From: Candidula unifasciata
Taxonomy: Eukaryota; Mollusca; Gastropoda; Stylommatophora; Geomitridae
NCBI GenBank assembly: GCA_905116865.2
Contig: CAJHNH020004668.1
Span: forward strand, 698,858 to 762,857
Direction: 5' to 3'
Length of the DNA: 64,000 nt
Below are positions 14,401 through 22,695 of the stretch, piece after piece (the first letter of the stretch is position 1; every line of letters begins with the position of its first letter). Made by a program: the position numbers and the translations under genes. The notes under the pieces were generated by a model. That model ran no database searches, was not told where the DNA came from, and saw nothing but the letters and a program-made list of their open reading frames with translations.

Positions 14401-16510
14401 GGCACGCTACGGTTACCAAGCAGCAAACAGTAAAATGTGGACGAGTAGTTCATGGTTTGAAAAAAAAAACTAACCTTGTCTGTATATCAAGCAATCGTCT
14501 AGGAACTGTTCCGTAGCTCCCATGGTTGATAAAAGTGATAGTCTTCTTCAGTGCGAATTCCTTGTCTCTGATTTCTTTCCCAAATGAAGCATTTGACAAT
14601 CCGGCCGTGTCCAGTTCGTAGTCTCGATGATTGCTGCCGGGATCTAGTCAGTAGGAATAGATTAGTAAGTTGTTTCAATACAAAACGTTGCCAACCTCCA
14701 ACAAGCAGGGTGTGGGCCCACTAGACACTGGCCCGGGCCTCCCACCCCCAGGGGGGCCCCTGCTAATCTAAGTATGTCAAGTGACTTGCCATAAATACAT
14801 ATTTCATCGTTGGGGCTCCGGCACACCGATTTGCCCAAGGGCCCATAATGCTGTTAAGACGGCTCTGCCAACAAGCATGCCATAAGATGCCGGCTGCCTG
14901 CGACTGTTAAGGAACTCATTAGCGGCACGCACTAGTCAACAAGTATTCCTAATCTGTTATAAGAAGAAAGGCATTCAAGAACTTGATAACAACTGGCAGG
15001 ATAAAACAACGGGATAAATACCTTGACGGACTGGCCATATGGAAAGAACGCAACAAGAACACTGACCTGATCTGTAATTCTTATGATTGTGTGAAAGAGC
15101 GAAGCATGACAGTCTACGCTAATCGGTGTGTCACTAGATAACTGAGGTTGTTGGGGGCAATATATGAATATATAAAAGGATTATGTCTGACTGACTGACT
15201 GACTTTCTACCCCACTAGGACATCACACAAGCGATAAACACCCGATGACACAAAGTGCCACCATGTGGATGAGGATCGCCGTGGAGAGGTCCCAGAAACC
15301 GCGTTCAGACAATTGGCCATTTTTATGGCCTGCCTATATTGCGGCCCCTGGCAAAAGCCAGAGTGGGGCTTCAAATAACAAAAAATTACGTCCTAAGAAG
15401 GACGTAACGAATAATTCAAAAGGATTATGTCCCATGGTAGTATTAGTTATGTGTATACAACATTTATGTAAATTGAAGTTTCCGATTTTTAACTTATTGG
15501 GGAAATAAGTAAATCGAACCGTAGACCTGTTCGCCGGGATCACGGGTTCAAGGACCTGTACAGCCGTGCAATCGGAGACACCGGTGCAGTGTTCATGGGT
15601 GAATATGAACCACGGCCTTAGTACTAGACATTAGAGAGAACTCTACGTGGAGATGGTGAACTGTGTGTGATTAGAGGCAGTTCACTCCACAAAGTCGGTG
15701 GAACAGTTGACTCTATGACTTTTGTGAGAAAGGACTCACCGTCAAAAGTCTATGAGAACTGATATTGTTTTTAAATGTGCCATTGCAGCACGTTACCAGG
15801 TAGTTCAGCTGACGTGTGTGAATGTAGATTCTAGTCTGGGTGTTGCCAGACTAGACTTTTGCACCTATGTGTCACGCTGGCTGACGGAATCAAGTGTTCG
15901 TGTTGTCTGCGGGTGTTGCCGCATTAACAAGGTTCAAGCGTGATGAGTTTGTGATGTGAGATTCAGGATATCACAAGGTAACGCGAAGGGCCGCAGTCGG
16001 GAGGTCTGGGTGGTTTTTACAAGATATTGTGCATCAGCCTACAGGGTCTCTAGTGACGGTATCTCCAAGATATAGGAGTTGTCCGAGAGAGTCAGGTTAG
16101 TCACGAAAGGTGGATTTGGTACTGGATCTGGTACTGATAGTCTGTAGCAGCCACGGAACATATAGTGACAGGAAAAGTCCTTCCGAGCAGCGTCTTGGGT
16201 GTGACAGAAGGAAGAAAGACTGTATTTGTTGTGTTAATCATATCTCGTGATGCAATCCATCTCATTCAGTCGGTGTCTGAAAACAGTGTATAGTCATTGG
16301 CGGTAGACCTGTGTTCGGAGTCATCGGTTACTGTTGGGTTGGAGCTGTGGCCTGTAAGGCTGGACCTTACTGAGTTAACTAGTTCATTTGGCAAGTGTGC
16401 GTGTCTGACAGGTCCAGTACCAGGTGAATGGGGAACCTGGACATCGCCCGCGTCATTGATGATGATTAGGAGGAAGAGGAAAATTTTTTTTTTTCATTTT
16501 TTAAAGAATT

Positions 16511-16541
<31 letters not shown>

Positions 16542-19449
16542 GACATCGATACACTGTTCTTCTTCTTGTTGTTCGCGTTCACCAGCTGTACACTCAGGCG
16601 GACAATTCTGGTTCTTCGTCCACCTCTGGATTTAAGCCATGCTCCAGAACCTGAGTGTTGCGTGCATGACCGTTTTACGGATTTGACTTAATTGTAAGCA
16701 GACTGTTGGTTCCTTGCCTTTTCAGATGCACTCCCACTTCAAAAGAAGCCAGCAGTTAGTCGACTTTTACAACATGCTTGTTGGGGAGGCTGTGGGTCAA
16801 TTCTTGTTTTCCCCTACAATGCGCCCCCAGAACGCACACAGAGAGATACACTAGTATTATTAATCACTTAAAACATTGTGGGTTGGCCCCACCGAACTAT
16901 CCTCTCCACTTGTTGTCTTTGTGTCGGCGCCAATGTCTGCCTCTACCATTACTTTGCAATCAGGTCCTGCAGTAATTAGCCCATGGAATAAAAAAGGAAT
17001 AGTGATTACGCCGCGGATTTAAAAAAAAAAAAGAATTGATTCTGCTTGGCGGAATGTGCAGGTCACGTTTAGCGAATGTACAACCTGGCACAGACCGACC
17101 TGAAGCGGGACTGTACACTAGCGGAGGTAGCAGTTACCATGGGAACGAGTTGCATTTGAACAATGCCAAATGCATAATTTATTTATTTTCTGCTTGTCTT
17201 CTTTCCGCCCGGTGGAAATCAATACCTGTCTAACCTGCATGCAATTTGGATGAAATAATGGTTAGGTAAAGGCATTTTATTATGTGGAAGCGGCAGAAAT
17301 GTGGTTTTGTAGACTTATTCTACATTAGCCCTTAAAATAAACAAGCATGGAACACTTGATGTCGTAAAAACACTATGTATAATAAATAAATAAACATGTG
17401 TCGGTCTGCACTCACAGAAAGAATTAAAAAGACAGAAGGACACTAATCTCTAGACAATATAAAAATCGAGACACTTAGAGGTTATCTAGTTTGTCAAGCG
17501 TTTTTGGTACACTTGTTCCTGCACTGAGGCGCTGTCGTCATTTGGATGGTTAAATCCTTAGCGTGGTAACTTTAGCTTTTGGCTAAAACAAACAAGAAAA
17601 CTTTTAGCAGTATAATGTGTCCCCAATTCCCTGCTTTTACCAATAGGCCTTTACTAAATGCCATGCTCTTGGCCTTTGGGAAGTAGTAAGAGAGTGTCAC
17701 CGTGGAAGAGATTGTGACTTGCGGCCTCACCACCAAATATTCTCAAAGACAACTTTCAGTACACTGCAGTTAACCATCGTTAGGGAGACGACATAGAGTA
17801 TATCTAGTATTGTCACCTACTGGTTGAAAACAATGAGATGACGTCATAAAAATGTTCCTCAGGTTAACGTGTTCTTGAATTATAAAAGATTTACAAGTCT
17901 GGGAAACTTCTAGGGCCTGTTGAACTCAATACCTTGGTCTCTTATCCATGTTTAATTTGCGCGCCGAATGCGCTTTGAAATCTTGACTAGTCTTGCGTGA
18001 CCTGTGCAATGGACTGGTTTCAGCCGGCTCAGTGTCGAATACAGGTTAGTTAGATTAGTTGCGTATCCTTTACAGGACGTTGCAGAACCAACCCCAGCAG
18101 CCCCTGACTGTTGTGTGGTTTCTCTAGGCAAATTTACGTCCAGTAGTTTGCCATTGCTTTCTGGACGGTCAACTCTCTGATATCACTGTCGAAACCAACG
18201 CAAGGCGCTGAATACAGGTACTCGGTACATATTTTGGCCACATCAAGCGTCACGGTGACTTGGAAAAGACAGTGATGGAAGGTGCAATTTGTGGAAGGCG
18301 AGGCAGGGATCGCCGCCGCGAAGATGGATACAAGACATTGAAGATGCACTGGCATTGAAAGCACATGGGGCCGGAGAGATGGTTAGGAAAGGGGATACTT
18401 TCAGACTTGCCGAGAAGAGAACGACGTTCTGTAAAGGACTTGCTGATTGATGTATATGTCATACTGTGGTCTTCGGTTATCATCATCATCATTATCAATT
18501 TGAATTGGACAAGTTTAACCGCTACCTAGGTAGCTAGCCTCTCCTAGATAGCATAAGTTATATTTGTGGCTCCTAGATAGCATAAGTTATAATTGTGGCT
18601 TCTGTTCATGCTGTTATTTCATTGTGTGTTTCTTAGTGATGGTGGTTTTAGCCTCCCATGTCGGTTATCTCATCCGTTGTTGTTTGCGTTCACCGGCTAT
18701 AAACTCCGGTGGAAAGAACTGGTTGTTCGTTCATTTCTGGACTTTGGCTTTGTTCCAGGAGCTGAGTTTTGTGTCTGCATCTGTTTTACAGATCTGACTT
18801 ATTTGTGTGCAGATTGCTGGTTCTCTGCCTCTCATGCAAATGCACTCCGACTTCGAAGGAAGCTCCAGTTAGTCGACTCTTACGACATGCCTTTTGGGGA
18901 GGTAGTGTGTCTATTCTTGTTCTCCCCACAATGGGGCCCCGGAACCAACACGGAGAAGGTTATCTCATCTCATCTTGATCCCCTTGTATCGTGAGGTGTC
19001 GAGTACAATTTACTGGAAAAAGCTGATAAAGTGGGATTCCCAGAGACACTGTAATCTCCTGGTTCATAGCTTGCATGGTCGTCCTCTTCTTCGCTTCCCG
19101 CCTGACCTGTACATCATGGCTTGCTGTGGTATACTGTCTGCTCACATCCGTGTTACATGGCCAAACCATTTCACCTGTTGTCTTCTAATGAAATCCAGAG
19201 CTGTGGCTACTCCAATTTTCCATAGGATTTCATCGTTTCTGATCATATATCTTATTGTTATCTTCAGAGCCCTTTGTAGGAATCTCATTTCAGTTGTTGT
19301 AATTTTGCTATTCCCATTTTCTGTCATTGTCCAGGTCAGGTGTTGATAACGCAGGATTGGCAAAAAGATTGTCTCATAGATTGTTCTTTTGGTTTCTACT
19401 GATGCATGTTTGTTTCTTAGTATTGGTTCGGTTATCATTTAGTATATAC

Positions 19450-19527
<78 letters not shown>

Positions 19528-20768
19528 CAAGCGGCTGAGCCCCTTTTACCCCCACCGTATTTTCTTCGTGGCGACACCCCTGTACAAGAAGTAAGACGTT
19601 TGCGAGAACCAAGTGGTGGCTGTGAACCTGCAACCACGAACAGACTGCCAGTACAGCGTTTAGAAAACAGTGAGGCCAGACAAGAGCATTATGCAGGAAG
19701 GCAAAGTAAACTGTAAAAATCAACACAGAACTTATGTAGTCGACCGTGGGATCCGAGTATTTATAGACGGACTGGTTCGATGTGCAATGAGAATGATCTA
19801 TCCGCTGACCAACTAACTAACAATATTGGCACAGACACGTGGGAAAGATCAACTGCATACCGACTCTTTTGGAGGCAGACAGTAAAAGACAGACTGTCGC
19901 GGTTTGAAAGAGGCCAAACGCAGCAAGCTACAGAGAGCAGACGTCTGAAAGAAAACCAGCTACAGAGCAATAGAGTATCAACGTTTTTTTGTGGACCATG
20001 GTGGTACAGTCACCGCAGAGGCTGTTCTCAAAACCAGTAGCACAACTAAATGGCCCCCATGGACTAATGGTTGCCTACTTACTTACTAACTAGATTTGAC
20101 TCAGAAAGTATGCTGAAGAGGGTCAGGACAGGCGTGCTTTGTGCAGAGTGGCATGCTTCACTGCGGAGGATACGGGTGAGGAGTATTGTCTGGATCTTTT
20201 CACCGAGACACGTCGGTGTGTTGGAGAAGGAACAGCCAGACAGACTGGCTGGTTCTGTACAACTTAGTGGAAGACTGATGCCTGATAAGGCAGACGTGGT
20301 TAGTGCCTTGTGGGAGAGCGTGTACAGTTCGGAGGGGCAGACTGATCACCAGTCTGGTGAGACTGATGAAGCGGAAAAGGGACGAGAGGTTCTGGCAGAT
20401 GCTCGAGGCTCAGAGGAAAGGCAAGACAGACGTTTAATCAGAATGCTACTGGCACCATTAGTATCGGAACTCTTTACTGGCTGCTGGCGATGGGGACGGG
20501 GCGCTTATGTGAATGCCATGAGTGCTGTGATGTTGAATCAACTCAGCTCAACTCGACCAGACTCCTCAGAACAAACAATGGATCGGCCACGTAATAATAA
20601 CGACAACTCTACCAGCGATGAGCATATACCTTATCCTACATAAACAAAACACACCCACACACAAAAAAATACCTCGCCGCAAACAAACCAACAAGTCAAA
20701 TGTAAGACATACTTACAACTCTCCATAATGTAGTTAGCATACTTTCTCAACGAATCATTCTGCGCCAT
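234..20768 (-). CDS. Class V PLP-dependent aminotransferase-fold protein, isopenicillin N epimerase-like (9 exons, complete)
   Basis: Nine exons join in consistent phase to 1293 nt, giving 430 residues plus stop. The order on the minus strand is 20717-20768, 14475-14643, 10802-10944, 9815-9934, 7160-7273, 5593-5745, 3500-3708, 2029-2187 and 234-407. The product has the N-terminal FINHGSYGTVP motif (residues 55-65), SNTTS (117-121) at the cofactor phosphate region, VIDGAHAVGQ (227-236) with cofactor-contacting Asp229 and His232, and NMHKW (252-256) whose Lys255 should form the Schiff base with PLP. This is the CefD-like branch of fold-type I enzymes, which includes epimerases, cysteine lyases and desulfurases. 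The true substrate in animals is not settled, so epimerase is only a family label. There is no signal peptide and the protein is probably cytosolic. All catalytic residues I can identify are present. Introns total about 19 kb and are full of repeats. The gene diverges from beta-tubulin at 23247. Confidence 0.9.
785..945 (+). mobile_element. LINE 3' end fragment (RNase H-type family)
   Basis: Closely resembles the end of the LINE fragment at 42200-42760: CTCCTGGCGGGGCTGCG, then LWGNIRDIERTS and the same CGCATGACCAGAGAT ending. It contains stops and lies in aminotransferase intron 8. Confidence 0.6.
1125..1215 (-). repeat. Dispersed repeat family C, partial
   Basis: Shares CTGAAATATTAGACTG and CATGACCTGTGGATTTCCC with copies at 3225-3415 and, inverted, 39940-40135. 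Confidence 0.55.
1411..1630. repeat. 30-bp minisatellite, about 7 copies
   Basis: A 30-bp unit with conserved CCACCAAAACATGG and ATTGTTTCG is repeated from 1411, with a one-base insertion in each of the last two units. Both strands read open for short distances as a by-product. Lies in aminotransferase intron 8. Confidence 0.9.
1722..1840 (+). repeat. SINE family A fragment
   Basis: Contains the family A segment CATCTGCCTGAGAGGCAAGG and the downstream AATAAGTCAGA. Diverged and missing both ends. Confidence 0.5.
2029..2187 (-). CDS. Aminotransferase exon 8
   Basis: A 53-codon in-phase exon (residues 321-373) coding EKIVAYTSELAEKAKEIF and a LIKLPAF strand of the small C-terminal domain. The acceptor is GACACAG and the donor CTG/GTAAAT. 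An 82-bp minisatellite begins just upstream, in intron 7. Confidence 0.88.
2226..2785. repeat. 82-bp minisatellite, about 7 copies
   Basis: GCTTTACATCGTGAGGGTCA recurs at about 2230, 2311, 2393, 2474, 2557, 2639 and 2721, so the period is 81-83 bp. Units differ by a few substitutions. Lies in aminotransferase intron 7, 40 bases before exon 8. Confidence 0.93.
3020..3110 (+). mobile_element. LINE 3' end fragment, short
   Basis: GATGTGTCTTTGGTCGAAGC followed by a cysteine/arginine-poor tail matches the end of the LINE fragment at 11640-12225 (GATGTGTCTGTGGTCGAGGC). Only about 90 bases survive. Confidence 0.45.
3225..3415 (-). repeat. Dispersed repeat family C
   Basis: On the minus strand it reads through a GGTCACGGGCCAGTCTAATA segment to repeated GGGACCTAGGCTGCA units, matching 39940-40135. 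Two short tandem units lie at 3270-3330. Confidence 0.6.
3500..3708 (-). CDS. Aminotransferase exon 7 (PLP lysine)
   Basis: Codes residues 251-320, beginning NMHKWLYTPRGSSFLW with the predicted Schiff-base Lys255 and continuing through QFFDQGTCEHIPFICARHAL. This is the best-conserved exon. The donor CTG/GTAAGT is strong and the exon ends in phase 0. Confidence 0.93.
3762..4306. mobile_element. hAT-like non-autonomous DNA transposon
   Basis: Starts CACAGGTTCCC and ends GGAACTGTTG (imperfect inverted ends), flanked by the perfect 8-bp duplication CTGTAATG at 3754-3761 and 4307-4314. Eight-base duplications and such ends fit the hAT superfamily. The subterminal GGGTCACGACCC palindrome is also common in hAT MITEs. 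No transposase frame is visible. Confidence 0.72.
4367..5130. repeat. 21-bp minisatellite, about 36 copies
   Basis: The unit contains TCTCTCTCGTCAGGTGACTAG. The first 15 or so units alternate between ACTAGT and ACCGGT variants, giving a 42-bp higher-order period, and units become more degenerate toward 5100. The period is a multiple of three and lacks stops, so long repetitive frames open on both strands. They are not genes. Confidence 0.95.
5125..5201. repeat. (CT)n microsatellite
   Basis: Nearly pure CT dinucleotides grow out of the CTCTCT part of the adjoining 21-bp unit. Confidence 0.95.
5439..5472. repeat. (GT)n microsatellite
   Basis: About 17 GT units, next to more GT-rich sequence at 5780-5850, on either side of aminotransferase exon 6. 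Confidence 0.9.
5593..5745 (-). CDS. Aminotransferase exon 6 (PLP Asp/His motif)
   Basis: Codes residues 200-251, with DHITSPTSIIMPV and the cofactor motif VIDGAHAVGQ. The donor I chose (ACG T/GTTCGT) is weak. It is the only one nearby that gives the phase needed to join exon 7, producing GADIYT-S-NMHKW as in relatives. Reading on to the next GT (CACAG/GTTTTT) breaks the frame. Confidence 0.85.
5954..6245 (+). mobile_element. SINE family A, full copy with target duplication
   Basis: Begins CCCCGTGTGGGTTCCGGGG and ends with (GAA)n. It is flanked by a perfect 13-bp duplication, AGATGTGTAGAAT, at 5941-5953 and 6246-6258. This defines the family's ends: a head of about 80 bases, an internal GTCGTAAGAGTCGACTAA, and a body with GAGAGGCAAG and GATCTGTAAAAC. 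No reading frame is conserved. It lies in aminotransferase intron 5, antisense to the gene. Confidence 0.85.
7160..7273 (-). CDS. Aminotransferase exon 5
   Basis: Codes residues 162-200 (VKRVQLQVNFPIDGEES to KMVIL). It precedes the DHITSPTS loop, and the split Asp codon 200 is completed by exon 6. The acceptor is GTGTAG and the donor CTTG/GTAAGT. Confidence 0.9.
7506..7537. repeat. (AC)n microsatellite
   Basis: About 16 CA units immediately before a LINE fragment. Confidence 0.9.
7545..7985 (+). mobile_element. LINE 3' fragment: RNase H and C-terminus
   Basis: Reads FSPGHAGVLGNEQADRLADS, a retroelement RNase H motif with the GNEQAD core, and then, after frameshifts, ATGTISIGTLRWLLK and LWECPECCDV at the 3' end. 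The same end occurs at 12470, 12640, 20100, 22215 and 53940. It is 5'-truncated and dead. Confidence 0.8.
8145..8415 (-). mobile_element. SINE family A, diverged copy
   Basis: CACCGGCTGTAAATTGCAG, GTTCTGGTTGTTCGTCCACTT and a terminal CCACACGG are the family landmarks on the minus strand. A C-run sits mid-element. Confidence 0.65.
8470..8890 (+). mobile_element. LINE ORF2 C-terminal fragment
   Basis: A 125-codon open frame (8499-8876) reads WIYRRLGRISWKRKLSNTEV, then RQVKYFGHIKRH, and GRRARGKQRYKWEDNIKRW, typical of the C-terminal end of LINE proteins (KWFGH-x-x-R and GR-x-R-x-x-W). A related copy is at 22365-22560. Confidence 0.8.
9046..9327 (-). mobile_element. SINE family A, full copy with target duplication
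   Basis: A full-length 282-bp copy with the (GAA)n tail at the left edge. The perfect 13-bp duplication AATATGTGATTAT lies at 9033-9045 and 9328-9340. The right duplication is the first unit of the adjoining minisatellite. Confidence 0.88.
9328..9790. repeat. About 28-bp A/T-rich minisatellite, about 16 copies
   Basis: Units of the form TGTGACTAGGAAATG followed by GAACATTTAA recur with frequent substitutions from 9328 to about 9790, stopping 25 bases before the donor end of aminotransferase exon 4. The array starts at the target duplication of the SINE at 9046-9327. Confidence 0.9.
9815..9934 (-). CDS. Aminotransferase exon 4
   Basis: Codes residues 122-162, including KAGDAILDTNLSYGAIKNM, the conserved GD-x-IL-x-TN-x-x-YGA segment of the large domain. 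The acceptor is TCGCAG and the donor CCAG/GTATCT. The phase matches both neighbours. Confidence 0.9.
10240..10420 (-). repeat. SINE family B copy
   Basis: Minus-strand family B: a body of GTTTACAATTAGGCTCTGAT with GCCTTTTG, then the shared head (TTAGTCGCCTCTTACGACATG). Confidence 0.55.
10565..10745 (-). repeat. SINE family B copy, diverged
   Basis: CCTTAAGAGGCCGC, GGTTTACAACCACGCTC and GCAGTGGGTCTATTC mark the same body and head as at 10240-10420. It abuts aminotransferase exon 3. Confidence 0.5.
10802..10944 (-). CDS. Aminotransferase exon 3
   Basis: Codes residues 74-122 (YLWEREEQPDLWFRF through SNTTS), covering the substrate-side helix and the phosphate-binding SNTTS region. The acceptor is CACAG and the donor TCAG/GTACGG. 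It ends one base into an Ala codon completed by exon 4. Confidence 0.9.
11235..11425 (+). mobile_element. LINE C-terminal fragment
   Basis: GGGGCAGGGGCCGACCAACA begins a short, broken GRPT-type segment, and GACATTCTGTAAAGGACCTG ends it. The same ending is seen at 18205-18460. Confidence 0.5.
11640..12225 (+). mobile_element. LINE 3' fragment with (GAA)n tail
   Basis: Broken by several stops, but reads QIKWFVHLERML, then GGPSARWKDNIRETLQKHDV and SVVEAAGRAR, a LINE C-terminus. It ends in a GAAGTAAGGAAGAAGAAG tail that resembles the SINE family A tail. Confidence 0.65.
12240..12430 (+). repeat. SINE family D, 5'-damaged copy
   Basis: Carries the family D body: CTGGTACCAGC, CATGGGAAGTAAAGACAGCC and GTGCCGATTGATCTACAC. 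The tRNA-like head is replaced by a G-run region. Confidence 0.5.
12470..12625 (+). mobile_element. LINE 3' end fragment (right half of an inverted pair)
   Basis: ACTGGCACCATCGAAACTGG and GAGACGAAGCGCTTATGG match the 3' end at 7545-7985. It faces an inverted copy at 12640-12930. Confidence 0.6.
12640..12930 (-). mobile_element. LINE 3' end fragment, inverted
   Basis: On the minus strand it reads RLDLPHSDQVTSKMDHM, YRLRGKTRRAVN and ERCNVESYP, homologous to the plus-strand fragment directly before it. Confidence 0.6.
12940..14470. other. Aminotransferase intron 2, no further gene seen
   Basis: Apart from a 19-base G-run near 13420 and the repeat at 13665-13850, I see only non-coding sequence with short chance frames. 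Confidence 0.5.
13665..13850. repeat. Unclassified repeat shared with 18040-18215
   Basis: TAGTTGCG-ATCCTTTACAG, AGAACCAACCCCAGCA and AACGGTCGGCTGTCGAC recur, diverged, at 18040-18215 in the same intron region. No coding signal. Confidence 0.5.
14475..14643 (-). CDS. Aminotransferase exon 2
   Basis: Codes residues 18-74 and carries FGKEIRDKEF followed by FINHGSYGTVP, the usual N-terminal signature of CefD-like class V proteins. The acceptor is ACTAG and the donor is ACAAG/GTTAGT. The split Arg codon 74 (AG/G) joins exactly to exon 3. Confidence 0.9.
15285..15425. repeat. Unclassified dispersed repeat F
   Basis: AACCGCGTTCAGACAA, TTATGGCCTGCCTATATTGC and AAAAGCCAGAGTGGGGCTTC recur at 22570-22695 with few changes, so this is a young dispersed sequence. 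The copies end differently. Confidence 0.65.
15540..16450 (+). repeat. Diverged long repeat paired with 40500-41120
   Basis: Shares GGCCGCAGTCGGGAGGTCTGG, TATTGTGCATC-GCCT, TCTCGTGATGC and GGCAAGTGTGCG in the same order with 40500-41120. It lacks coding content, so a solo LTR or similar non-coding element is possible. Ends and duplications are not clear. Confidence 0.4.
16510..16542. repeat. T-run then G-run
   Basis: Ten or more T followed by about 22 G, directly beside the 3' end of the next SINE. Confidence 0.8.
16556..16844 (-). mobile_element. SINE family A, full copy
   Basis: Near full length, flanked by GATACACT at 16548-16555 and 16845-16852. The trinucleotide tail is degenerate (TTCTTCTTCTTGTTG). 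Confidence 0.78.
16990..18035. other. Aminotransferase intron 1, no feature recognised
   Basis: Ordinary intronic sequence without frames, inverted ends or tandem repeats that I could support. Confidence 0.4.
18040..18215. repeat. Unclassified repeat shared with 13665-13850
   Basis: Same landmarks as 13665-13850, with about 25 extra bases around CCCCTGACTGTTGTG. Confidence 0.5.
18205..18460 (+). mobile_element. LINE C-terminal fragment
   Basis: Reads YFGHIKRHGDLEKTVMEGAI and GRRGRDRRREDGYKTL, a LINE C-terminus, ending in ACGTTCTGTAAAGGACTTGC like 11235-11425. Confidence 0.65.
18675..18957 (-). mobile_element. SINE family A, full copy with target duplication
   Basis: Flanked by the perfect 12-bp duplication GGTTATCTCATC at 18663-18674 and 18958-18969. 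The right copy touches the LINE fragment that follows. Confidence 0.85.
18970..19440 (-). mobile_element. LINE ORF2 C-terminal fragment
   Basis: A 98-codon frame (19142-19438) reads ILRYQHLTWTMTENGNSKI, RNDEILWKIGVATALDFIRR and QQVKWFGHVTRM. The last is the classic LINE C-terminal motif. It continues, broken, to 18970. Confidence 0.75.
19452..19527. repeat. (AT)n microsatellite
   Basis: About 37 perfect TA dinucleotides just beyond the LINE fragment. Confidence 0.97.
20097..20535 (+). mobile_element. LINE 3' fragment: RNase H and C-terminus
   Basis: Same family as 7545-7985: RIRVRSIVWIFSPRHVGVL, RLAGSVQLSG and a TGTIS-like 3' end, with frameshifts. Preceded by CTTACTTACTAAC. Confidence 0.75.
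20717..20768 (-). CDS. Aminotransferase exon 1 (start codon)
   Basis: Encodes the first 17 residues, starting MAQNDSLRKYANY, then one base of codon 18, and ends at a strong GT-AAGT donor. The ATG was chosen because its phase (one base left over) fits exon 2, which opens with two bases completing a Tyr codon. This exon is less conserved than the rest, so the start is the least certain part of the model. Confidence 0.72.
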
Positions 20769-20799
20769 TATGTGAAAGGAAACAATATACTGAAAGTTA

Positions 20800-21780
20800 C
20801 TTTCTGCTTCAAACTAATAACCAGACTATCGAAACATTAAACTCGGTCGTGTATTTATTTCAAATGCTTTACACACCGATGATATACTATGAGTGTATAA
20901 TAGATAACTAAAGTTGTCTTTTCTTGATCTGTCACTAGAGAGTCAACCTAGAATATAAGATTTGCATTCAACATTTGTGTGTACTGAAATGACCTTCTAA
21001 CCTATGACGCAGCGTTTATCTAGTCATATATAACTTACTTATACCTCCTAGTCCTGAGCATTAATGATAACAATTTTTGTTATAAATCATTATCATCATC
21101 ATCACCATCTTCATTATAATCGTATACCATGCAGATATGCGTAATATGTGGGGTTCCCATGTCATACGATCCCCAGGATCATAGATGAGGTATATGTTTT
21201 TTCTCATATCCATGCCTTGCCGACAGGTCAAACATGTATCTTTGGCTTCTCGTTGATCTTTCCCCATCCAGTTTGACAGTTGTCATCAGTTTTCACGAGT
21301 ATTTCTCAGTGGCGAGGCGTGGCAACAATTACCGCTTACAGTTTCCAGTGCAAAAGTAAAATGCATTATTTTACTGTTTATTTTTTACTGATTACAAATA
21401 CGTCACTTCATATACGTCTCGATAAAGCACGTAAAACTTGTTAAGAGTATTACCATAGCCAAAAGAACGCTCGCTAAACTACACCCCTTATACATAAACT
21501 GTACCCTGTGAGAGCAACCAGTTACTAATATTGCCATGCTGGCTGCACACGCATACTCTCAATAGCGAAGCGAAGGACAATATCACGTGATACCCTTTTC
21601 AGTGTAGTCGTTACCTGCTAATACCTAATTTCGTTTAAACCGCTTACACGTGCAAATTGGACATGCTTCGCCACGGGTATGTCGCTTCCACATCATCCTT
21701 ATGTAGCGAGTCTTTTGAATGCTGAGTGTCCGTCAGATCTCATGGTCATTCCCATTCACACTATTCTTTCCACACCGTGA
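20800..21780. other. Intergenic, upstream of the aminotransferase
   Basis: Between the aminotransferase start and the next SINE I see no genes and only an ATC-rich patch at 21085-21110. The aminotransferase promoter should lie at the left end. Confidence 0.4.
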
Positions 21781-21794
21781 CGGAACAGCTAACA

Positions 21795-21955
21795 CAAGGA
21801 ACCAACAGTCTGTATTCAAGAGAATGAGATCTGTAAAACTGATGCACACGCAACACTCAGGTTCTGGAGCAGGACTGCAGTTCAGTAGTGGACGAGCAAC
21901 CAGAACTTTCCGCCAGAGTGTACAGCTGGTGAACGAGAAGAAGAAGAAGAAGAAT
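21795..21955 (+). mobile_element. SINE family A, 5'-truncated
   Basis: Starts inside the body (AGGAACCAACAGTCTG) and keeps the intact (GAA)n end, as expected of 5'-truncated retroposons. Confidence 0.75.
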
Positions 21956-22214
21956 TGTTGACTCATACAGGACTGGTAAGCCAATTCACCCTTTTGTGCA
22001 AATCAAATTCATGCTCTGGAAACTCAATTTCCTCTTTCCTAGATCAAACTTTTCTAGAACAATATTTTCTTGATTTAATATAATGAAAATGAATAATAGT
22101 TCTAAACATTTTAAATTTGATTTGTCAATGAATTAAGTCTGACAGTCTTGTATGTTTCAAAAGTGATGTTAGTTCGTTCCATCACGGTATGGAGAGATTA
22201 GCACAACATGGAGG

Positions 22215-22345
22215 GAACAATAGATCTGACGGACACTCAAGATTCACACTCAAGGTGGAGATATAATCAGAGTGCTACACGTACTACTAGAACTGGGACT
22301 TTCACTGGCTGTTGAAGATGGAGTCGAAGCGCGAATGTGAATGAC
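22215..22345 (+). mobile_element. LINE 3' end fragment
   Basis: A shortened copy of the 7545-7985 end: GAACTGGGACTTTCACTGGC and GATGGAGTCGAAGCGC. Confidence 0.5.
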
Positions 22346-22364
22346 CCGGGTGCAGCTATAATAT

Positions 22365-22565
22365 TCTTGTAAAAACCATATATGAGAGAAAAGTCGGAGG
22401 TAAGAAACCTAGAGGTAGACACCGATACACGTAGAAGGACAATATCAACAGATGGACGAACAGCAGTCTGAGAGAGTGTACTAACAAGACAAGAGAGTAT
22501 GCCGAGAATCAGTTTCAGCCAACCTTTATTGTGGAGACGGCAGATGGTTGACTTAGTTGTTGTAA
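22365..22565 (+). mobile_element. LINE C-terminal fragment
   Basis: Reads PRGRHRYT, a stop, then KDNINRWTNSS and ends AACCTTTATTGTGGAGACGG, matching 8700-8880. Confidence 0.6.
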
Positions 22566-22569
22566 TAAG

Positions 22570-22695
22570 AGAGGTCCCAAAAACCGCGTTCAGACAAGTG
22601 GCCATATTTATGGCCTGCCTATATTGCGGCCCCTGGCAAAAGCCAGGGTGGGGCTTCAAATAACAACAAATTTCTTCCCGAAAAGGACGAAAATG
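22570..22695. repeat. Unclassified dispersed repeat F
   Basis: Second copy of the repeat at 15285-15425, same orientation, differing by a few bases. Confidence 0.65.
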
